Shown here piece after piece: positions 1-7,199 of a stretch of DNA of 64,000 nt (the first letter of the stretch is position 1; each line of letters opens with the position of its first letter). This stretch comes from Ferirhizobium litorale (GTDB lineage Bacteria; Pseudomonadota; Alphaproteobacteria; Rhizobiales; Rhizobiaceae). Under the pieces are notes generated by a model. It ran no database searches. It worked only from the letters and a program-made list of their open reading frames with translations, and was not told the DNA's origin. The stretch covers positions 62,001 to 126,000 of the forward strand of contig JALDYZ010000003.1 of assembly GCA_030028905.1 (NCBI GenBank), read 5' to 3'. A program made the position numbers and the translations under genes.

Positions 1-136
1 TAGGCGCCGTCGGCGCCGAGTTCCTCGGCTGCTACCGCGAGCTCGATGGATTGCAGCAGCGCGCCACCCGCCGAGCGGGTCTGCGACTGCGGGGAGGGTG
101 CCCAATGGCCGAAGGAAAGGAAACCGATTTTCTTCA
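1..136 (-). CDS. LLM-class flavin-dependent oxidoreductase, N-terminal fragment (runs off window)
   Basis: The first 45 codons of a gene whose remainder lies beyond the window edge. The peptide starts MKKIGFLSFGHW and continues into a segment ending in AVAAEELGADGAY, the beta1-alpha1 portion of the TIM barrel of bacterial luciferase-like monooxygenases, which use reduced flavin and oxygen. The ATG is preceded on the minus strand by an AT-richer spacer. Only about a tenth of the expected protein (around 340 residues) is visible, so substrate and completeness cannot be judged. The family call rests on the start peptide and the EELGAD(G) block. Confidence 0.7.
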
Positions 137-400
137 TCGTTATGCCGCCTTGTCTTGCGCTGCGTGATGGCAAGCCCTTGATGACACAAGTTGCAGTTGG
201 GCAATAGGGGCCGAAGGCCAAACGCATTGTTCAACATAGGCGGACGGTCTACCCGAAAGATAGAGCCACCCGAAGCGGGGTCTGCTTGCCGTCACCCCGC
301 ACTTGCGGCAGCGCCCGTTGGCCTTGGCCCCGGGCTGTCCTGGACAGGGAGCCTCTGACCTCGCAGTCCGTCGGAGACTACGGTATTGGCCGCCCCCGTT

Positions 401-1339
401 TCAGGCTGCGGCTGTGAGCACCGGCTCTCCGTTGAAGAATGCATCGAGGTTTGCAACGACGAGCGCAGCCATGCGGCGCAACGCCAAGTCAGTGACACCA
501 GCGATGTGCGGTGAAAGGAACGCATGTGGCACATCGCTCCAGCGCGTCGGGGACGTGGGCTCCTTCTGGTACACATCCAGCGCCGCGGCAGCCAGCGCAC
601 CACATCGCAACGCGTCGATTACCGCATCCTCATCCACGAGCGACCCTCTAGACACATTGACCAGTGTGCCCCGCGGCCCCAGTGCTTCGATCACGCTTCG
701 TGAGATCAGCCCCCGGTTGTCTTCGCCAGCTCTGGCGGAAATCACCAAAACGTCACTCCAGCGCGCGAGTTCAATCAGACTTGGCGCTCTTGGCCAGGGA
801 ACGTCAGGCTTTTCGCGTGGAGCCCACCAGGAGGTCGCCATGCGCATCACGTCGGCGCGGCGCGCAAGCGCCTGTCCGATACTCCCGAGGCCGACAATAC
901 CCAGCCGGAGTCCGGCAAGGGAAGTCGTCATCAGCCGCTTGTTCGACTGCCATTCGCCATCGCTTACCCAGCGACTGCCATCAGAAATCTTGCGATAGAT
1001 ATTGAGGATCTGGCCGATCGCAAAGTCAGCCACGTCCTCGTGATTGACGTTCAGAGCATGGGTGACGACGACCCCACGCGAGCGTGCCCAGTCGACATCG
1101 ATGCCGTCATAGCCAGTGTTGAAACAGGCAATGAGGCCGAGGTTTGGCATCGCATCATACCAGCCTTTGTCGAACGGCCGACTGCCATCGACAATCAGTG
1201 CGCTTGCAAGGCATGAGCCCGGTTTGGGTGGGATCGGGCCGCGCTCGACAAGGCGATACCGATTGCCGATCGCCTCCTTGACAAAGGACGCAAGGTGCGG
1301 GCTTGCCAGGACTACAGTTTCTCGAAAGTCCTCAACCAT
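401..1339 (-). CDS. D-2-hydroxyacid dehydrogenase (NAD(P)-dependent)
   Basis: A 312-residue protein with the usual size and layout of the D-isomer-specific 2-hydroxyacid dehydrogenase family (glyoxylate/hydroxypyruvate reductase-like), cytosolic, reducing a 2-oxoacid with NAD(P)H. The Rossmann motif GLGSIGQALARR lies near residue 150. The catalytic arginine is in VNVSRGSLVDE and the catalytic histidine in LSPHIAGVTD near the C-terminus. Both halves of the substrate domain are present, so the gene looks intact. The start ATG overlaps by 8 bp the end of a short upstream reading frame (1332-1478), which could give translational coupling. An IS remnant lies immediately upstream. Substrate specificity is not readable. 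Confidence 0.88.
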   Translation of the reverse strand: MVEDFRETVVLASPHLASFVKEAIGNRYRLVERGPIPPKPGSCLASALIVDGSRPFDKGWYDAMPNLGLIACFNTGYDGIDVDWARSRGVVVTHALNVNHEDVADFAIGQILNIYRKISDGSRWVSDGEWQSNKRLMTTSLAGLRLGIVGLGSIGQALARRADVMRMATSWWAPREKPDVPWPRAPSLIELARWSDVLVISARAGEDNRGLISRSVIEALGPRGTLVNVSRGSLVDEDAVIDALRCGALAAAALDVYQKEPTSPTRWSDVPHAFLSPHIAGVTDLALRRMAALVVANLDAFFNGEPVLTAAA

Positions 1340-1478
1340 TGCGATCGGCCCCCGTCCGTTGATCTTTTATCATTATGGGCGGCTTCTCGCCGATGGCAGG
1401 GCTTTTCATCGCGTGTTCATCCAAGGCATCGAGCGCGACAACCTTGCTGTCGTATCGTCCCATTCTGTTTTCCTTCAT
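1332..1478 (-). CDS. Short hypothetical reading frame upstream of the dehydrogenase
   Basis: A possible 48-residue peptide beginning MKENRMGRYDSK and ending DRNG. Its TGA lies inside the first codons of the dehydrogenase (8-bp overlap), an arrangement common in coupled operons. The frame stays open further upstream to 1667, but that part reads like non-coding or IS-derived sequence. No family recognised. It could be the truncated 3' end of a gene cut by the adjacent insertion element, or a chance frame. Confidence 0.3.
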   Translation of the reverse strand: MKENRMGRYDSKVVALDALDEHAMKSPAIGEKPPIMIKDQRTGADRNG

Positions 1479-1739
1479 GTTCAAAAAAGGCGCCCAAGTG
1501 CGTACCGCCAAGTCTTTGGCCGGGGCGATGAGCCCGCAAAACGCAAAGCGTCGTTTCAATTCACGTTGCCGGTGATCCGCCCTCCTGGTTTGCCTCAAAG
1601 TCAGTTCGCCGAAACGCGACGCAGCCGGCTTTGTGCCAAGGATACGAATGCAAGGGGTGCCGGCCAATCACACGAAGGTTGCGTCATATCTAGACGTTGG
1701 GTCGGGAGGGGACGACGCGCTGTATCCAATCCCACATGG

Positions 1740-1869
1740 CATCTCGATCCGCTGCAGGTCACGCTCGCTCATCGCAATCAATCCCATCCGCAGTCTCCCA
1801 GGTCATCAAAACCCGGGAGAGTGACATTCCAACTTTGCAGGATCAGGACACTTTAACTTTGCGGCTACA
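1740..1869 (-). mobile_element. Remnant of an ISNCY-type insertion sequence end (transposase N-terminus plus terminal repeat)
   Basis: Read on the minus strand, 1869 to 1821 begins TGTAGCCGCAAAGTTAAAG and contains a second AACTTTGC block in the opposite reading sense, as IS ends of this group do. About 35 bp further on, at 1787, an ATG opens MGLIAMSERDLQRIE, which matches from memory the conserved N-terminus of ISNCY (IS1202/ISDol1-like) transposases of rhizobia. Similarity ends abruptly after RIE near 1740 and the frame then reads unrelated residues to a stop. The element is a dead 130-bp fragment. The opposite end and target duplication were not found. Confidence 0.6.
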
Positions 1870-2130
1870 AACATCTGCGGCATAATCAACGTTATGGAAC
1901 TTTCGAGTATTAAGGTCGGCCGTGATGATGAACAGAGAAGTCGCGACAGCGATTTTACCGCGGCCCGTGCGGCTGCCATCCAAAGGTCGGCCCGATCACA
2001 AGCAACGACATCTCAACTCATATGCCTGCCGACAGTCCACATTGTCAGGACGACATTCAGCACAGACCCTGACACTGGCCGCGAACACCTCTTCCCCTTC
2101 AAAGTTTTGCAAGCGCTAATTCAGTCATTC

Positions 2131-2146
2131 TTTGAATGCATTCAAA
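2131..2146. promoter_or_regulatory. Perfect 16-bp palindrome upstream of mcp
   Basis: TTTGAATGCATTCAAA is a perfect 16-bp palindrome in an AT-rich stretch 160 bp before the chemoreceptor start. Symmetry and location suggest a dimeric regulator site; the regulator is unknown. Confidence 0.4.
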
Positions 2147-2168
2147 TTACGTCGCAAGCTTTTGATAT

Positions 2169-2189
2169 TAATTCAATATAAATGAATTA
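2169..2189. promoter_or_regulatory. Inverted repeat TAATTCA-N7-TGAATTA upstream of mcp
   Basis: Perfect 7-bp arms separated by 7 bp in AT-rich DNA about 117 bp before the chemoreceptor start. It shares the half-site core TTCA/TGAA with the palindrome at 2131-2146, 23 bp upstream, so the two may bind the same factor. Function is inferred only. Confidence 0.4.
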
Positions 2190-2305
2190 TATCGATGCTG
2201 GCGTCGTTCACGTTCATGTCGACAAATCTAAAGTGCATAGTCGTTTCAGCAGATGAATTGCGTAGCAGGTGAACATAATCCGTCACCTGTGGAGCTATTT
2301 GATCG

Positions 2306-4279
2306 ATGAAACGACCGACAATCAAAATTGCACTCGCTTCGATGTTCATTGTAATCGGGCTGATCTTCGCGCTGTTTGCGACCTATGCAATCCGTAGCCT
2401 TGCTGCGACCAACGCGCACCTCGTGTCGATTGCCGCCCGATGGATGCCGAGCGTGGAACTTGCCAAGGACATGGAAGCCCGATTCGGCGAACTGCGTGTG
2501 TCCTATCGCAGCCACATCCTGCGCGACGATGCAACCGGCAAGGAAGCCGCCGAAACGGCAATTGCCAAGGCGATCGAAGCGATCGATGCGAATGTCGCAC
2601 GATTCCTGGCCCTGTCTTCGGCACCTGAGCAAGCAAAACATCTCGATAGCATCAAGGCCAATACTCGCGACTACGTTGCCGAGGGCCATCGCGTCATCGA
2701 GCTATCGAAGGCCGGCAAGACTTCCGAAGCAAATTCAATTCTGCGCGAAAAGATGGTCAAGAATGCCGATTTCCTGAAGGCCGCAATCGAAGGCCTCGTC
2801 GCCGCCACCAACAAGGGCGCCGCCGAAGCCTCTTCTGCCGCACAGGCCGCATACACATCGACAATTATGGTCGTGTCGGGCGCAACCGCCGTCGTGGCGG
2901 CTATCGTACTCGCCGCCATCTGGTTCGCCCTCACCCAGATTGCCCGCCCCGTGACGACCATAACGGAATCGATGAACGCCCTCGCCAACGGAGACAGCAA
3001 CCGAACCATCCCTTACTCCGGGCGGGCGGACGAGATTGGTGAAATGGCCGCGGCAGTCGAAGTCTTCCGCCAGGGTGCAATTTCGCGCATCCGCATGGAG
3101 CAAGAGGCCGAGGAGCAGCGGTCCCTGACCGAGCACGAGAGGAACGAGCGCGCGGCGGCCGACCGGCACAAGGCCGAAGCGATGGCGCAGGCGACGAACG
3201 GCCTCGCGAAAGGCCTGAAGCATCTATCGTCGGGCGACCTTTCCTTCGAACTGACCGAACGCTTCGTCGATGATTTCGAAAGTCTTCGCACCGACTTCAA
3301 CCAGGCGGTCGGACAGCTCCGCCGCACCATGGGCGAGGTTGCGGAAGCAACCCGATCCATCGATAGCGGATCGCGAGAGATCAGCCAGAGCGCGGACGAC
3401 CTTTCGAAGCGCACCGAACAGCAGGCGGCTTCACTCGAGGAAACCGCTGCTGCCCTTGACCAGATTACGACGAATGTCGCCAACTCGTCAAAGCGCGCCG
3501 AAGAGGCACGCCTAGTCGCCATCCAGGCGAACGATAGCGCCCGCCAGTCCGGTTCCGTGGTCAGCAACGCGGTCGAGGCGATGAGCAAGATTGAGCAATC
3601 CTCGAACCAGATCTCCAACATCATCGGCGTGATCGACGAGATTGCTTTCCAGACCAATTTGCTGGCGCTCAATGCGGGGGTGGAAGCAGCCCGCGCCGGT
3701 GAAGCGGGCAAGGGCTTTGCCGTTGTCGCCCAGGAGGTGCGTGAGTTGGCGCAGCGTTCCGCTCAGGCTGCCAAGGAAATCAAGGACCTCATCCGCAACT
3801 CCTCCGGCGAGGTCCAGAACGGAGTTCATCTCGTCAGCCAAACCGGCGAGGCATTGAGGACAATCGAGAGCTACGTTGTCACGATCAACCAGCATATGGA
3901 TGCGATTGCCACTTCGGCACGCGAACAATCCGTGGGCTTGAGCGAGGTCAATACCGCCGTCAACCAGATGGACCAGGTCACGCAGCAGAACGCTGCCATG
4001 GTGGAGGAAACGAACGCAGCCGGCGCGACTCTCGCTGGCGAGGCCGTTCGACTGAAGGAGCTGATTGGTCAATTCGCAATCGCGGGTGGTTCACCGCAAC
4101 CGGTCGTCACGAATTCACTTCAACCGAACAGACAGAAAATTGCCTTGGCAGATGAGGCAACGGCCAGGCAGTCGGCATCGCCGGCTCGTGCGATGCTGAG
4201 CAAGATTACCCGTTCCTTCTCGGGACGAGGGGCTGCGGCGGCGACGGCACCCGTCGCCGAAAGCTGGGAAGAGTTCTGA
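2306..4279 (+). CDS. Methyl-accepting chemotaxis protein with C-terminal WEEF tether
   Basis: A 657-residue inner-membrane chemoreceptor. TM1 spans about residues 8-31. A periplasmic region of about 150 residues (four-helix-bundle type) is followed by TM2 at about 188-212, then HAMP (about 213-265), a second HAMP-like helical segment, and the MCP signalling domain. The hairpin tip [14 protein letters not shown] begins at residue 445, the segment that contacts CheA and CheW. The protein ends in ESWEEF, which fits the xWEEF pentapeptide that tethers the CheR methyltransferase in enterobacteria and rhizobia. It stands alone with no che genes nearby, so it presumably feeds a chemotaxis array encoded elsewhere. 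Ligand unknown. Confidence 0.95.
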   Translation: MKRPTIKIALASMFIVIGLIFALFATYAIRSLAATNAHLVSIAARWMPSVELAKDMEARFGELRVSYRSHILRDDATGKEAAETAIAKAIEAIDANVARFLALSSAPEQAKHLDSIKANTRDYVAEGHRVIELSKAGKTSEANSILREKMVKNADFLKAAIEGLVAATNKGAAEASSAAQAAYTSTIMVVSGATAVVAAIVLAAIWFALTQIARPVTTITESMNALANGDSNRTIPYSGRADEIGEMAAAVEVFRQGAISRIRMEQEAEEQRSLTEHERNERAAADRHKAEAMAQATNGLAKGLKHLSSGDLSFELTERFVDDFESLRTDFNQAVGQLRRTMGEVAEATRSIDSGSREISQSADDLSKRTEQQAASLEETAAALDQITTNVANSSKRAEEARLVAIQANDSARQSGSVVSNAVEAMSKIEQSSNQISNIIGVIDEIAFQTNLLALNAGVEAARAGEAGKGFAVVAQEVRELAQRSAQAAKEIKDLIRNSSGEVQNGVHLVSQTGEALRTIESYVVTINQHMDAIATSAREQSVGLSEVNTAVNQMDQVTQQNAAMVEETNAAGATLAGEAVRLKELIGQFAIAGGSPQPVVTNSLQPNRQKIALADEATARQSASPARAMLSKITRSFSGRGAAAATAPVAESWEEF

Positions 4280-4302
4280 TATAGGTCAACAAGAATGTGG
4301 AG

Positions 4303-4323
4303 GGGCGGTCCTGACGGCCGCCC
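4303..4323 (+). terminator. Possible terminator after mcp
   Basis: GGGCGG and CCGCCC arms separated by 9 bases lie 23 bp past the chemoreceptor stop. There is no strong T-run after the stem, so this is a weak call; it also lies just past the convergent small gene. Confidence 0.35.
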
Positions 4324-4350
4324 TATCCCACTCAAGCGGTTACCCGCTCG

Positions 4351-4563
4351 TCAGTGAAGCGTGATCGGCTCCTGTGTCAGTTGGACATCCAGCCAGCCAT
4401 GCACCGGATGCTCGCAGCGGCAGTAGAAGGCATCCTCCGGATCTTCTACGCAGCACTCCTCAAGGTCGAGGTAGCAATCGATCGGGACAATCGCGCCACC
4501 TTCAAAAACCACGTAGTGCTGGCTGACATTGATCTGCTCGACATTCGGAAGTGCTTCGGTCAT
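4351..4563 (-). CDS. Small cysteine-containing hypothetical protein
   Basis: A 70-residue acidic protein, MTEALPNVEQ to EPITLH, with an AGGGGGT ribosome binding site 6 bp before the ATG, which supports it being a real gene. It has five cysteines (one in PIDCYLDLEE, CC in EECCVED, and YCRC), spaced as in a small metal-binding or redox-sensitive fold, and no signal peptide or membrane segment. The family is not recognised. It is convergent with the chemoreceptor gene and divergent from the YbaN-family gene. Confidence 0.6.
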   Translation of the reverse strand: MTEALPNVEQINVSQHYVVFEGGAIVPIDCYLDLEECCVEDPEDAFYCRCEHPVHGWLDVQLTQEPITLH

Positions 4564-4822
4564 CGATACCCCCTATGGAACCCCCGGCAGGTGAGCCGGG
4601 TACAAGAATAGTAGCTGAGTCGCGCATCGACGTCCGTTGGAACGGCTGAAAATACACAATTGTTCCCTTCACGTTGCATTGCACAAAAATACGCCCGGTG
4701 ACCTTCTCGCAATTCTGAACCCGATACGTTTCCGGTTGGAGGCAAGCAGCGCGACATGTTAAAGCGCAGGTGACCCTAATATTAAGGCAGAGCGGGATCC
4801 GGGCCCGACGACAGGACATGAC

Positions 4823-5185
4823 ATGCGGCTGATCTATCTTGCGCTTGGCTGGACGATGGTGGCGCTTGGCGTTGTCGGCGTTTTTCTGCCGGTGTTGCCG
4901 ACGACGCCGTTCCTGTTGCTGGCCGCCTGGCTATTCGCACGGTCGTCCAATCGCTTCGAGCGGTGGCTCCTCACCCATCCGTTCCTCGGCCCGCCATTGC
5001 AGGATTGGCGCGAACATGGCGCGATCCCCCGCCGCGGCAAGGCGATTGCCTTGGTGATGATGGCAGCGAGTTTTGTCGTTTTCTGGTGGCGCGTCGAACC
5101 GTCGCCACTCTGGGCAGCAGTTGTCGCGGCTATCCTGCTCGGTAGCGGCACCTTCATCGTCACCCGTCCCGATCGGCCTCGCTAG
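4823..5185 (+). CDS. YbaN family (DUF454) inner membrane protein
   Basis: A 120-residue membrane protein of the DUF454/YbaN family. The N-terminal helix (about residues 4-24) leads into the family signature VFLPVLPTTPFLLLAAWLFA. The conserved soluble stretch RFERWLLTHPFLGPPLQDW and a second hydrophobic segment (about 75-112) follow. Length and order match the family. Function is unknown in general. It sits 88 bp upstream of the truncated haemoglobin gene, so it could share a transcript, though that gene has its own operator. Confidence 0.88.
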   Translation: MRLIYLALGWTMVALGVVGVFLPVLPTTPFLLLAAWLFARSSNRFERWLLTHPFLGPPLQDWREHGAIPRRGKAIALVMMAASFVVFWWRVEPSPLWAAVVAAILLGSGTFIVTRPDRPR

Positions 5186-5237
5186 TAGGACGTAGCCCGT
5201 GCGGCAAATCGCGCGGTCCATTGCATCTTCGCCAAAT

Positions 5238-5258
5238 AGATATATTTTATATGCATCT
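5238..5258 (+). promoter_or_regulatory. NsrR-like operator upstream of the truncated haemoglobin gene
   Basis: The 21-bp sequence AGATATATTTTATATGCATCT is an imperfect palindrome with half-sites AGATRYAT/ATRYATCT. This is close to the published alphaproteobacterial NsrR consensus (ATGYAT half-sites with an A/T centre). It ends 15 bp before the haemoglobin ATG, where a bound repressor would block the ribosome binding site or promoter. NsrR is a nitric-oxide-sensing Fe-S repressor; regulation of a haemoglobin by it is biologically coherent. Confidence 0.55.
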
Positions 5259-5273
5259 TTTAGAGGCCCAACA

Positions 5274-5741
5274 ATGCGCGACCCCACTTCTGAAACGCCG
5301 CCGATGCGTCCCCTGATGCCGAACGGCATTCCCCTGCCCGACGACTTCGACGAAACCCTGATCCGCCGCGTCGTACATCTCTTCTACGGCAAAATACGCA
5401 ACGACGACCTCCTCGGACCGGTTTTCCATGCGCGTATCCCACAGGAGAACTGGGGCGAACATCTGGAAAAGATGTGCGATTTCTGGTCGTCGTCCTTCCT
5501 CAGGACGGACCGATATGGCGGTCGCCCCCTGCCGCCGCACCTCGCGATCGGGGAATTGTCCGACGCGCATTTTGAGCGCTGGTTGAACCTGTTCCGCGAA
5601 ACGGTCGATGCGACGTGTTCCCCGGACTCCGCCCGAGGCTTTTATGATCTGGCCCGCCGGATTGCACACAGTTTCCGCCTCGCGGTTGCGTTCCATCGCG
5701 GCGAAGACACCGTCAGCATCCTCCCCTTCCCCGAACAATAA
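5274..5741 (+). CDS. Group III truncated haemoglobin
   Basis: A 155-residue haem protein of truncated haemoglobin group III. Family marks are LIRRVVHLFYGKIRNDDLLGPVF (helices A/B and B10 region), ENWGEHLEKMCDFWSSSFL (helix E region), and LAIGELSDAHFERWLNLF, in which the His is the expected proximal haem ligand. Members bind oxygen or nitric oxide and are implicated in NO or respiratory stress. The frame is open from 5199, but 5274 is preferred: GAGG lies 7 bp upstream and the NsrR-like palindrome lies just before it, so the longer version would place the operator inside the coding region. Confidence 0.9.
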   Translation: MRDPTSETPPMRPLMPNGIPLPDDFDETLIRRVVHLFYGKIRNDDLLGPVFHARIPQENWGEHLEKMCDFWSSSFLRTDRYGGRPLPPHLAIGELSDAHFERWLNLFRETVDATCSPDSARGFYDLARRIAHSFRLAVAFHRGEDTVSILPFPEQ

Positions 5742-5849
5742 CCGCCCTCTCACCCTGCCTTTTCGAATTCGGGCAGGGCCTCGAACAGGTCGGCGACGAG
5801 ATGTCAAAGAACGGGTGTCGTGACGTGTCGTGACACATCGCGTTACCGG

Positions 5850-5886
5850 GCCCGGGAGCGGTTTGCGCCGCTTCCGGGCATTTTTT
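5850..5886 (+). terminator. Rho-independent terminator after the truncated haemoglobin gene
   Basis: A 12-bp GC-rich stem (GCCCGGGAGCGG with CCGCTTCCGGGC, one G-T wobble) around a 6-base loop, followed by ATTTTTT. It lies 109 bp past the haemoglobin stop. Confidence 0.85.
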
Positions 5887-6422
5887 GCCCACGGCCCGGC
5901 GGCCGCACACGGCCATGCCGTTGCGGTTCAACCTGGAGGACGGGGCGCTCGAAAGTACCGCGTATGATAAATATAAGTGGCACTCTCCAGCGCCCCGTTC
6001 GGCGGTTTATGCCCGCGACTCGGCCTCTCTGCGGCGCTCGGCGTGGCGGGAATCGCCAGCGCCATAACGCCTTGTGTGCCGCACAGGCACGCCTGGCCCT
6101 TGGCTTCGGGAAGCGGACAAGCCCCGAAAGGTCAGTCCGCTTGCGCCCCTTGGCCGCCAGGGGAAGGCCATTTTCCACGAACCCCGACGAACCGGGCCTG
6201 CGATCGCCCGGCGCGCCGGCGCCGGTCCCGCCTCTCCGGGCACGCACACCCGGTGTATCCGACGACGGAACGGGATGATTGTAGGCACGGGTTTTGGCGA
6301 GGGGGAAAACGGGAGCGGCAGGAAAATGATAAGGGGCTGAAAGGATTGGAGTTTTTTTTTGGGTGGGTGAAGGTTTGACTTCAAGTCATTCCTTCATCTC
6401 CTGTTCGGATCTCATAGTACTC
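5887..6422. other. Gene-free GC-rich intergenic stretch
   Basis: No frame here has a recognisable family, a good start site or plausible protein composition. The stretch contains inverted GGGGCGCT/AGCGCCCC boxes at 5942-5949 and 5989-5996 and a run of nine T near 6351. It looks like eroded sequence beside the palindromic repeats further on. Confidence 0.5.
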
Positions 6423-6644
6423 TCAAGTAATTCCTAGTTCCTGGGCCAGTTCGACTCGATCCTGCATCGACAACCAGATAATAAAACTCCTATCCACGAC
6501 ATTAAGTACTCTGGTGGTTTGGTCGTAGTCAATTACTCTAGGTCTGACATTTTTCGTCACCTGAAGCGAAGCGGAGCTTTGAAGCGCCTGCGTAATGTTA
6601 CCTTCGTTGAGGCGTTCTCCCGCGGCATGCTTTTCCTTGATCAT
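6423..6644 (-). CDS. Hypothetical protein, possibly a truncated gene end
   Basis: A 73-residue frame starting MIKEKHAAGERLNEG and ending VELAQELGIT, containing RPRVIDYDQTTRVLNVVDRSFIIWL. It reads like a genuine protein segment and its DNA is less GC-rich than the neighbours, hinting at transfer. The start overlaps (ATGA) the end of a shorter frame reading KDLDWTKVVTLSDCSGR, which runs back only to a stop at the edge of a palindromic repeat. This could therefore be the 3' end of a two-gene unit cut by the repeat. No ribosome binding site is clear and the family is not recognised. Confidence 0.4.
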   Translation of the reverse strand: MIKEKHAAGERLNEGNITQALQSSASLQVTKNVRPRVIDYDQTTRVLNVVDRSFIIWLSMQDRVELAQELGIT

Positions 6645-6696
6645 CTTCCGCTGCAATCACTCAAGGTAACGACCTTGGTCCAGTCCAGGTCTTTCC

Positions 6697-6724
6697 GTCA
6701 CACCGGGCATGACCCGGTGTCCAG
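6697..6724 (-). repeat. 28-bp palindromic intergenic repeat, copy 1
   Basis: Starts GTCACACCGGG and ends CCCGGTGTCCAG; folds as a hairpin with CACCGGG/CCCGGTG arms. It is the inverted counterpart of copy 2 at 6839-6866. Confidence 0.65.
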
Positions 6725-6838
6725 CCACGGCGCGTCGGCGCCGTGAATGAACCAAGCTGAGATCTACTGTGCAAGAAGGGTCTTTCGCGCGATGTCCACG
6801 ACGCGCAAGCGTCTTTCGCGCTCAAGGACTTGAGCGCG

Positions 6839-6866
6839 CTGGACCCCGGATCGAGTCCGGGGTGAC
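6839..6866 (+). repeat. 28-bp palindromic intergenic repeat, copy 2
   Basis: CTGGACCCCGG to CCGGGGTGAC. Its reverse complement matches copy 1 at 22 of 28 positions, and one A-T pair of the stem is changed to C-G on both sides, so pairing is kept. With copy 1 it flanks 114 bp of non-coding DNA in a MITE-like layout. Confidence 0.65.
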
Positions 6867-7030
6867 GGTGGAGAAAGGGGGATCGCGGTGACGGGGGTGA
6901 GGGAGAGGTGGAGTTGGTGCCGCGGCTTCGAGCGAATTCCATTCGGTCGATCCTAGCACTTCCGTTGTGCCGGACCTGATCGGCATCCTGTGTATCGGCG
7001 ATGTGTTAGTGCGCCGCCGAAGCGGCGCGG

Positions 7031-7058
7031 CTGGTTCCCGGCTCAAGGCCGGGATGAC
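7031..7058 (+). repeat. 28-bp palindromic intergenic repeat, copy 3
   Basis: CTGGTTCCCGG to GCCGGGATGAC, same orientation as copy 2, with hairpin arms CCCGGC/GCCGGG. It sits at the point where the etfB-like fragment stops. Confidence 0.6.
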
Positions 7059-7187
7059 GCAGCGTATCCCAGCGCGCCGGCACCGCTCTTCAGCTTCTCG
7101 ACCAGTTCTGCGGACGGCACCTTCTTGTCGAGCGGCTTCTTCTTCGCCTTCATGATGTTCGGCAGCGACGCATACCCGCATTTCTGG
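7043..7187 (-). pseudogene. 3' fragment of an electron transfer flavoprotein beta subunit gene
   Basis: Downstream of the demethylase stop, in a different frame, the minus strand reads GYASLPNIMKAKKKPLDKKV followed by PSAELVEKLKSGAGALGYAA and a stop. The LPNIMKAKKKPL block is the well-known C-terminal signature of EtfB. Nothing upstream supplies the rest of the protein and no start is available, so this is a remnant of about 45 codons ending in a palindromic repeat. ETF is a plausible electron acceptor for the adjacent demethylase family, which suggests the locus once carried etf genes. Confidence 0.65.
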
Positions 7188-7199
7188 GGCAACCTGTCG

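Larger units (their letters stand above)
1870..2305. other. Gene-poor leader upstream of the chemoreceptor gene
   Basis: This stretch lies between the IS remnant and the chemoreceptor start. A plus-strand frame (1894-2181) has no recognisable family, weak composition and no good ribosome binding site, so it is not called. The last 180 bases are much more AT-rich than the surroundings and contain two inverted repeats (annotated separately), so this is probably the promoter region of the chemoreceptor gene. Confidence 0.5.

Noticed and set aside
1894-2181. A 95-codon plus-strand frame before the chemoreceptor gene
   Set aside because: No ribosome binding site, no recognisable family, and it ends in the AT-rich promoter stretch.
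5754-5809. Minus-strand peptide HLVADLFEALPEFEKAG downstream of the haemoglobin gene
   Set aside because: Preceded directly by a stop codon and only 17 codons long; could be a gene remnant but cannot be assigned.
5942-5996. Inverted boxes GGGGCGCT/AGCGCCCC as a cruciform or operator
   Set aside because: A 39-bp spacer and no gene nearby to regulate; short GC boxes are expected by chance at this base composition.
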